NCBI RefSeq assembly: GCF_004197395.1
Contig: NZ_SELS01000002.1
Span: 1-64,000, forward strand
DNA from: Paraburkholderia sp. UYCP14C
GTDB taxonomy: Bacteria; Pseudomonadota; Gammaproteobacteria; Burkholderiales; Burkholderiaceae
Direction: 5' to 3'
Length of the DNA: 64,000 bases
The position numbers and the translations under genes were made by a program. This document shows, one piece after another, positions 53,016 through 64,000 of the stretch (positions are counted from its first letter, which is position 1; every line of letters begins with the position of its first letter). The notes below the pieces were generated by a model, which was given only the letters and a program-made list of their open reading frames with translations, made no database searches and was not told the origin of the DNA.

Positions 53016-54185
53016 ATGCCCCTCTTCGATCTGCGCACGGTTATTCTCATGTCTTCGGTTATGCCGGGACTCATGGCAATTGCCCTCCTCTCGCTGGCCC
53101 GCAACTTTCCTCAGAATATCCGCGGGATTCGCCACTGGGCTTTGGGGGCGCTCCTGGTTAGCGTTTCCGCGATCCTCCTGGCATTTCGTGGCAGCGTGCC
53201 GGACTGGCTCTCGATCGTTGCCGCCAACAGTGGCATCGTTTTCGGTACGGGTCTGGGTCTTATCGGCTCGCAACTGTTCTTCGGGCGTCGGCCTGCCTGG
53301 CGCTTCGTTTTGCTGCTGTTGGTACTCGGTGCCGCCGGCACGACCTATATGTGGCAGGTGCATGAATCGGTGGTGGGACGTATCGCCTGTATGACAGGAA
53401 TACTCGCGTTGATTTACGGCGCTCACGGTGCGCTCGTGCTTCGCTTCGGTCGCCTTAGTCATTCGGGCTTGTCCGTGGGGGCGGTGCTCCTGGCCGAATC
53501 GGCAGTGGCCGGTGCGCGCTGCATTATGGTCTTCCGAACTACAGTGGGTCCAGCCGATCTTTTCTACCCCGAACCGATTCAGACGTTCTATCTGACGGCC
53601 GGTGCGATCTTTTCGCTGATGGTCCCTGTCGGCTTCCTGCTGATGGCGATAGATCGGCTGCGCAGCCAACTTGAGCAGCAGTCATATCGCGATCCGCTGA
53701 CTGGTCTGCTGAACAGACGCGCTTTTGTGATCGCATATGAGCGGGAGCGAGAGCGAGTAAGACGATCCGGCGGCGTACTCTCAATGCTGCTGATTGATCT
53801 CGACCACTTCAAGCAGGTCAACGACCGACACGGGCACGAGATGGGTGATTACATTCTGGCGGATTTTGCACGACGTGCCGCCGAGGTCCTGCCGCCATCC
53901 GGCTATCTGTCCCGCTGGGGCGGTGAGGAATTCGCGGTACTACTGCCGGGCTTGTTTCCGCAAGAGGCTCATCGGCTGGCTGACACTGTCCGGTTGCGGA
54001 TTGCCGAGAAAGCGGAAATCGAATCGCCAGATGTTCACTACACATGCAGCATTGGCGTGGCCTGCCTGGCTGCCGCTGAAGCTACCATTGAACAACTGGC
54101 GCGGGATGCCGACAATGCGCTCTATCAGGCAAAGCACCGCGGCCGCAACTGTGTGGAGCTAAGCGATCACGCGCTCCTTGTTTGA
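53016..54185 (+). CDS. Membrane diguanylate cyclase (GGDEF)
   Basis: A 389-residue protein with about six or seven N-terminal membrane helices (residues about 10-215) and a C-terminal GGDEF domain. Active-site loop WGGEEF is intact, with the upstream DPLTGLLNRRAF and LLIDLDHFKQVND metal-binding motifs. No RxxD inhibitory site is present five residues before GGEEF (the preceding residues are PPSGYLSR). It would make cyclic-di-GMP in response to a membrane signal. The start at ATG 53016 is chosen where the membrane domain begins; the frame is open to 52878. No strong ribosome site is seen. The 290 bases between the IS and this ATG contain nothing recognised. Confidence 0.85.
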   Translation: MPLFDLRTVILMSSVMPGLMAIALLSLARNFPQNIRGIRHWALGALLVSVSAILLAFRGSVPDWLSIVAANSGIVFGTGLGLIGSQLFFGRRPAWRFVLLLLVLGAAGTTYMWQVHESVVGRIACMTGILALIYGAHGALVLRFGRLSHSGLSVGAVLLAESAVAGARCIMVFRTTVGPADLFYPEPIQTFYLTAGAIFSLMVPVGFLLMAIDRLRSQLEQQSYRDPLTGLLNRRAFVIAYERERERVRRSGGVLSMLLIDLDHFKQVNDRHGHEMGDYILADFARRAAEVLPPSGYLSRWGGEEFAVLLPGLFPQEAHRLADTVRLRIAEKAEIESPDVHYTCSIGVACLAAAEATIEQLARDADNALYQAKHRGRNCVELSDHALLV

Positions 54186-54330
54186 CGATTGCATGCGAAA
54201 CCACCGACCTGCTCCTTGCAGGATGGGGAGTTCGAAGTAGCCGTACGCGTTGGCACTTCTCCAACTACTCTCGATAGAGACAGGTAGCTGGCATTGCGGA
54301 TTGCTGTTCCCGATCGTCGCATTTCGTCGC

Positions 54331-56490
54331 TCAAGCGGCAGCCCCACTGCCCGCAGCATTCGACTGTACATAGTCGTCGATGACGCCGAGCAGCATATCG
54401 ACATCGGCCGGCTTCACCAGGTAATGATCGACGCCGGCATCGAGCGCACGGCGCCGATGATCCTCCTGACCGTAGCCGCTTATCGCAATGATCAGGCTCC
54501 GTGGCAGTGACTCATCGGCACGAATGCGTTGTGCCACCTCGAAGCCGCTCATGCCGGGCAAACCGATGTCGAGCAGAATCACGTCCGGAAAGAACGTTCG
54601 TGCCAGCGCAAGGGCCGCAAGGCCGTCCGACGCGCGCTGAACCTGATGCCCATGCATCTGCAGAAGTGCTTCGAGGCTCTCGGCGGCCGCGGCCATGTCG
54701 TCGACGATCAGCACGCGAACCGAACGAGCACGTCGTATCGGGACGATTTTCGCCGAATTCTCCACCGCATCCGGCGCGACGCGAGCGGGCAAGCGCACGG
54801 TGAACCTGCTACCCGCTCCGCGGCCTGCGCTTTCGCAATGAACCGTCCCCTGGTGCATTTCGGTCAGATGCCGCACCAGCGTGAGCCCGATGCCGAGGCC
54901 GCCCTGATTGCGGTCCAGCGAGGTCTGTCCCTGCGCAAAGAGTTCGAACACATGCGGCAGGAAGACCGGGTCGATTCCGTCGCCCTCATCCCGAACGACG
55001 ATCGATGCCATTATCCCGTCGAACTCGGTCGAGATCTGCGCTCGTCCGCCGTGCGGCGTGAATTTCGATGCGTTGTTGAGCAGGTTGGCGACGATCTGCG
55101 ACAGACGAACAATGTCGCCATCGATCACAACGTCGACCTTCGACGCTTCGCAAATCAGCGTCTGCGACCGCCGCGCGAAGTTGGGTCCGCTGGTCTGCAT
55201 CGCCCGTTCGATGACAGTCGAGAGAAGCACGGGTTCGCTGCGCAGGGTGACCACACCGCGAGCAATTCGCGAGACGTCGAGCAAGTCATCCACGATTCGC
55301 ACGAGATGCTCCGCCTGAGTGCCGATGATATCGCTGGCCCAGCGCACCGTCTGCGCGTCCATCTGCTTTGCGCCGCGTAGAACCGCCACCGCGTTGACGA
55401 TGGGCGCGAGCGGATTGCGCAACTCGTGAGCGAGCATCGCAAGGAATTCGTTCTTGCGTCTGTCGCCGTCGCGAATCGTCGAGAAAAGCAAAGCATTCTC
55501 GAGCGCGATCGCGGCGCGGCTGACGAACTCGCGCGTCATCAGTGCATCCTCGATCCGTTCGCTGGAGCGGCGCATACCGAGCACGATGGCAGACGGCTGC
55601 GCCGCGTCGATCAGCAATGGATACGCGGTGATGTCGTCGAGCGCCAGTGGCAGATCGCGGCATGTGCCGTCGTCGTCGATCACTGCCAGAACGGGTCTCC
55701 CCATGATCGCGAGATGGGCTGGCCGGCCTGTCGACAAAGCTTGCCGAACCAGTTCATCCAGCTCCGGCAAGGGCACGAACTGGTGATGCAGTCCGCCCGC
55801 ATCGCCGCTACGCGGGTCGGCGTAAGCAGAAGGAGCAATGTATGCGATGGTCCTGGGCAGCAGTCCTTCGCCTGCCGTGAAAACCAGCACGGCCGCATCC
55901 GCTAGCGCGGGAACGGGTAGTTCGACGATCCTGCCGACGGTCGCGTCGGCTTCGAGGGAACGCGTCAGCGCCTGGCTCGCTCGCGCGAGAAAATCGGCCC
56001 GGTGCCTTGCCTGTTCCGCCGCGGCGCGCTGCGCCTCGGCTTTCGCGAGTTCTTCGCGCTCGGCCGCGCGCGCGATGAGTTGGTTGCGCATCCGGTACAT
56101 ATCGACGAACACGCGCACCTTGGCCCGCAGAATCTCGGGAATGACCGGCGACGATATGTAGTCGACCGCTCCGAGCGAATAGCCGCGCGCCATTTCGGTT
56201 TCGTCCACATACGCCGTGATGAAGATGATCGGTGTGCGGGCCGTTCGTCGATAGGAGCGCATCATCGACGCAGTTTCGAGTCCGTCCATACCCGGCATGT
56301 TCACATCGAGCAGGATCACGGCGAATTCCGTTTCCAGCACGGCCGCGAGCGCGTCCCGTCCCGACGAGACGGTCACGATGTTTTCGCCGAGTTCATCGAG
56401 CACGCTACGCAGTACGAGATGCTGCTGTGCAACGTCGTCGACGACAAGGATGTTTGCCTGCCCGTCCTCAAGGCGCGAATGCGTTTGCAT
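54331..56490 (-). CDS. REC-GAF-histidine kinase-REC hybrid
   Basis: A 719-residue soluble hybrid kinase. Residues about 10-125 are a receiver (LVVDDVAQQHLVL, phospho-Asp in VILLDVNMPGMDG, lysine equivalent lost in YISSPVIPEI). A coiled linker rich in Ala/Glu follows, then a GAF-like domain (about 170-330). The kinase core has LAMLAHELRNPLAPIVNAV and the ATPase boxes NLLNNASKFTPHG, VRDEGDGIDP and GGLGIGLTLVRHL. A C-terminal receiver (VLIVDDMAAAAESLEALL, VILLDIGLPGMSGF, YLVKPADVD) ends it. Start ATG 56490 lies 7 bases after the giant HAMP kinase, so the two are in one operon and may form a phosphorelay. Confidence 0.92.
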   Translation of the reverse strand: MQTHSRLEDGQANILVVDDVAQQHLVLRSVLDELGENIVTVSSGRDALAAVLETEFAVILLDVNMPGMDGLETASMMRSYRRTARTPIIFITAYVDETEMARGYSLGAVDYISSPVIPEILRAKVRVFVDMYRMRNQLIARAAEREELAKAEAQRAAAEQARHRADFLARASQALTRSLEADATVGRIVELPVPALADAAVLVFTAGEGLLPRTIAYIAPSAYADPRSGDAGGLHHQFVPLPELDELVRQALSTGRPAHLAIMGRPVLAVIDDDGTCRDLPLALDDITAYPLLIDAAQPSAIVLGMRRSSERIEDALMTREFVSRAAIALENALLFSTIRDGDRRKNEFLAMLAHELRNPLAPIVNAVAVLRGAKQMDAQTVRWASDIIGTQAEHLVRIVDDLLDVSRIARGVVTLRSEPVLLSTVIERAMQTSGPNFARRSQTLICEASKVDVVIDGDIVRLSQIVANLLNNASKFTPHGGRAQISTEFDGIMASIVVRDEGDGIDPVFLPHVFELFAQGQTSLDRNQGGLGIGLTLVRHLTEMHQGTVHCESAGRGAGSRFTVRLPARVAPDAVENSAKIVPIRRARSVRVLIVDDMAAAAESLEALLQMHGHQVQRASDGLAALALARTFFPDVILLDIGLPGMSGFEVAQRIRADESLPRSLIIAISGYGQEDHRRRALDAGVDHYLVKPADVDMLLGVIDDYVQSNAAGSGAAA

Positions 56491-56497
56491 GGTGATC

Positions 56498-62542
<6,045 letters not shown>

Positions 62543-62884
62543 GTTTCCTCCGCTCGGGTAGGAGAAGCTGAACGTCATTGATGGCAGGTGGCCCCATGAA
62601 GTCGCCACTGAATAATTCGCTGAGCGACACCTTTCTCACCCGACTCGTGGCCAATCCAGCCCAAGCGTCAAGCCGAGGCACAAGCGATGTGAGGACGCAA
62701 GAAACGGACCTGAGGGAAACATGCCGGGTCCGCGAAGCCGGCGTGGCCGCCGGATGCCTTTGTGGAAGGGCTTGAAGAGATGGTTCGTAGCTATGACCGT
62801 GCGTCCGGAACCGACCACGTGCGTGCAAAAGTTGCCAATCAATCGTACTTGGGACGCCGTTTTTTTCAGAGCTACTCATGAGGA
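62543..62884. other. Upstream region of the giant kinase, no gene seen
   Basis: A 342-base gap between the kinase start and the MFS remnant. It must contain the operon promoter; I see no clear sigma-70 pair, repeat or FNR-type box. Confidence 0.4.
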
Positions 62885-63498
62885 CTATAGCTCGCAGCAG
62901 CGTGATACCCCAGCGAGAAAAGCTGAAGTAACGTGGCGAAAGACGTGTCGTTGCCGCGATCGCGACGACCCGCGCAAGCCCTTTTTTAAGGATGCACCGA
63001 AGAGCAGCCACAGCGCGAGCGAACCCGTCGACACGGCGCCCAGCACGAGAAACGCGGCCGCGTACCCGAAACGTTGCGCGCACACGCCGCCGAGCGCCGG
63101 GCTCAGCGCCGCACCCATGCCCTGCACCGTCATGACCACGCCCTGTCCGACGTTCACGCGTCCAGTGCCTTGCAATAGACGAACGACGAGCGCCGGAACG
63201 GCCACGCTTTGCAGACCCGCGCCGATGCCATCGAGCGCCTGCACCGGCCACACGGCCCAACTCGTGATGAACATCGCCGCGACCAGCCCGCGCAGCGGCA
63301 GCGCGAGAAAAGTGATCAGAATCACGCCCCAGTATCCAATGCGCTGGACCAGCCGGTTGGCGAAGAACGCCGCGGCGACCATGACGAGCTGCGCGACCAC
63401 GATCGTCTGCGCGGTGAAGGCGCTCGGATCGCCCTGGTGCGCGGCCACGACCGCAAGGCCGTAGAGCGGCACATCGCGGCATTGCCGAGACGGAACAT
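62885..63498 (-). pseudogene. MFS transporter, C-terminal half remnant
   Basis: About 200 codons of an MFS drug-efflux-type permease, from helix 7 onward. MFRLGNAAM at 63498 matches the start of the second half (xFHxGNAAMLPLYG). A one-base deletion then shifts the frame at about 63,472, after which VPLYGLAVVAAHQGDPSAF, QSVAVPALVVRLLQGTGRVN and the last helices are intact. The whole N-terminal half is missing and replaced in frame by part of a histidine kinase. It cannot be a functional transporter. Confidence 0.8.
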
Positions 63499-64000
63499 CG
63501 CGAGCGCGCGCGCCAGTTGCGCCGGATCGATCACCGGCTGCGTCGTATAGGGCGGAATGTCGACGCCAAGTGCGATCTGGCGGCTTTCCGCCGCTGATTC
63601 ATACGTCTGAATGATGTCGGTCAGCCACGCTTTCAGATCGACCTCACACGCACACACCGTGACCGGTTGCGTGAGCGCGAGCAGGCTCGTCACCTGCGAC
63701 TCGATGCGCCCGATCTGCTCGATGATGGTCTTCAATGCGCGTTCGCGACGTGCATTGTCGCCCGCAAGTGCGTTTTCAGCCTTCAGGCGCATGGCACCCA
63801 TCGGATTGCGGATTTCGTGGGCGATCTGCGCGGCCATTTTTCCCAACGCGCTGAAACGTTCGGCCTGGGCCAGTTGAGTGCTCAGTACGCTCGCCTCGCG
63901 CTGCAGGCGGGCGGCGCGTTCGACGTAGCGATTGAGTGCATCGACGACCTGGTCCAGATCTTTTTCGCCAAGCCGGTCGAGCCCCTTACCCTGCTCGAAG
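63499..64000 (-). pseudogene. Histidine kinase, truncated by fusion (runs off window)
   Basis: Partial sensor kinase entering from the right edge. It has a HAMP/coiled linker (VVDALNRYVERAARLQREAS), the phospho-acceptor box MAAQIAHEIRNPMGAMRLKA and helix 2 (IGRIESQVTSLLALTQPV). The start of the ATPase domain follows (VIDPAQLARALA), and there it stops matching: the next codons belong to an MFS gene. The N-box, G-boxes and the rest of the ATP-binding domain are gone. The N-terminus lies beyond 64000. Confidence 0.82.

Overview
The window is high-GC betaproteobacterial DNA, most like Burkholderia sensu lato (Burkholderia, Paraburkholderia or Caballeronia). This is inferred from gene content: a Burkholderiales-type VirB/VirD4 conjugation module, QseBC-type two-component genes, an IS3-family element with TGAACCGC ends, tandem universal stress proteins and a membrane-cytochrome set. 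I could not check it against a database. The window contains no ribosomal operon, core replication gene or CRISPR array.

Region 1 (about 0.1-19.9 kb, almost all on the minus strand) is a conjugative transfer module. Read in transcription order it has a coiled-coil protein, an AlpA-type regulator and a small helical protein. A probable terminator follows, then one compact operon: secreted protein, virB1, B2, B3, B4, B6, B5, a B7-like lipoprotein, B8, B9, B10, B11, a VirD4 coupling protein split into two overlapping ORFs, a PriCT/Toprim protein, an LPD7/KfrB-type protein, a MobC-like accessory protein and a relaxase. A DNA adenine methylase pseudogene ends it. Many joints are 4-base ATGA overlaps, which implies translational coupling. 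No integrase or replication gene for this module is in view.

Region 2 (20.3-24.0 kb) is lower-GC accessory DNA. It holds a tRNA 2-selenouridine synthase and a convergent operon of a zinc-ribbon protein, a small unknown protein, a LuxR-type solo regulator and an AlkB-like di-iron membrane oxygenase or desaturase. It ends at a 23-base copy of a tRNA-Leu 3' end (24018-24040), which I read as the right att site of an integrated element. Region 3 (24.2-27.3 kb) starts with an intact tRNA-Leu(CAG) with a canonical promoter. It continues with a truncated P4-type integrase, a multiply broken two-partner-secretion haemagglutinin and a transposase scrap, the decayed remains of a second element. Both junctions carry the same 27-base TGCGTATAC direct-repeat motif.

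Region 4 (27.3-51.1 kb) looks like a low-oxygen or stress locus. It has cytochromes b562 and b561, two tandem-UspA proteins, a fatty-acyl ligase, an ACP-FAAL-PlsC fusion, an HlyD/ABC export operon, a P-type ATPase, a cation diffusion facilitator, small secreted proteins, CreA, a QseBC-type two-component pair and a cytochrome b/c triad. Eight perfect matches to TTGAY-N4-RTCAA (the FNR/Anr consensus) lie in its promoter gaps, most with a plausible -10 element at class II spacing. I infer a co-regulated regulon resembling the low-oxygen-activated locus known in Burkholderia.

Region 5 (51.4-64.0 kb) is signalling DNA: a complete IS3-family element, a membrane GGDEF protein, a REC-GAF-kinase-REC hybrid, and a 2014-residue hybrid kinase built on about ten tandem HAMP-like units encoded by a 276-base repeat. 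At the right edge a truncated histidine kinase is fused to the second half of an MFS transporter, a deletion scar.
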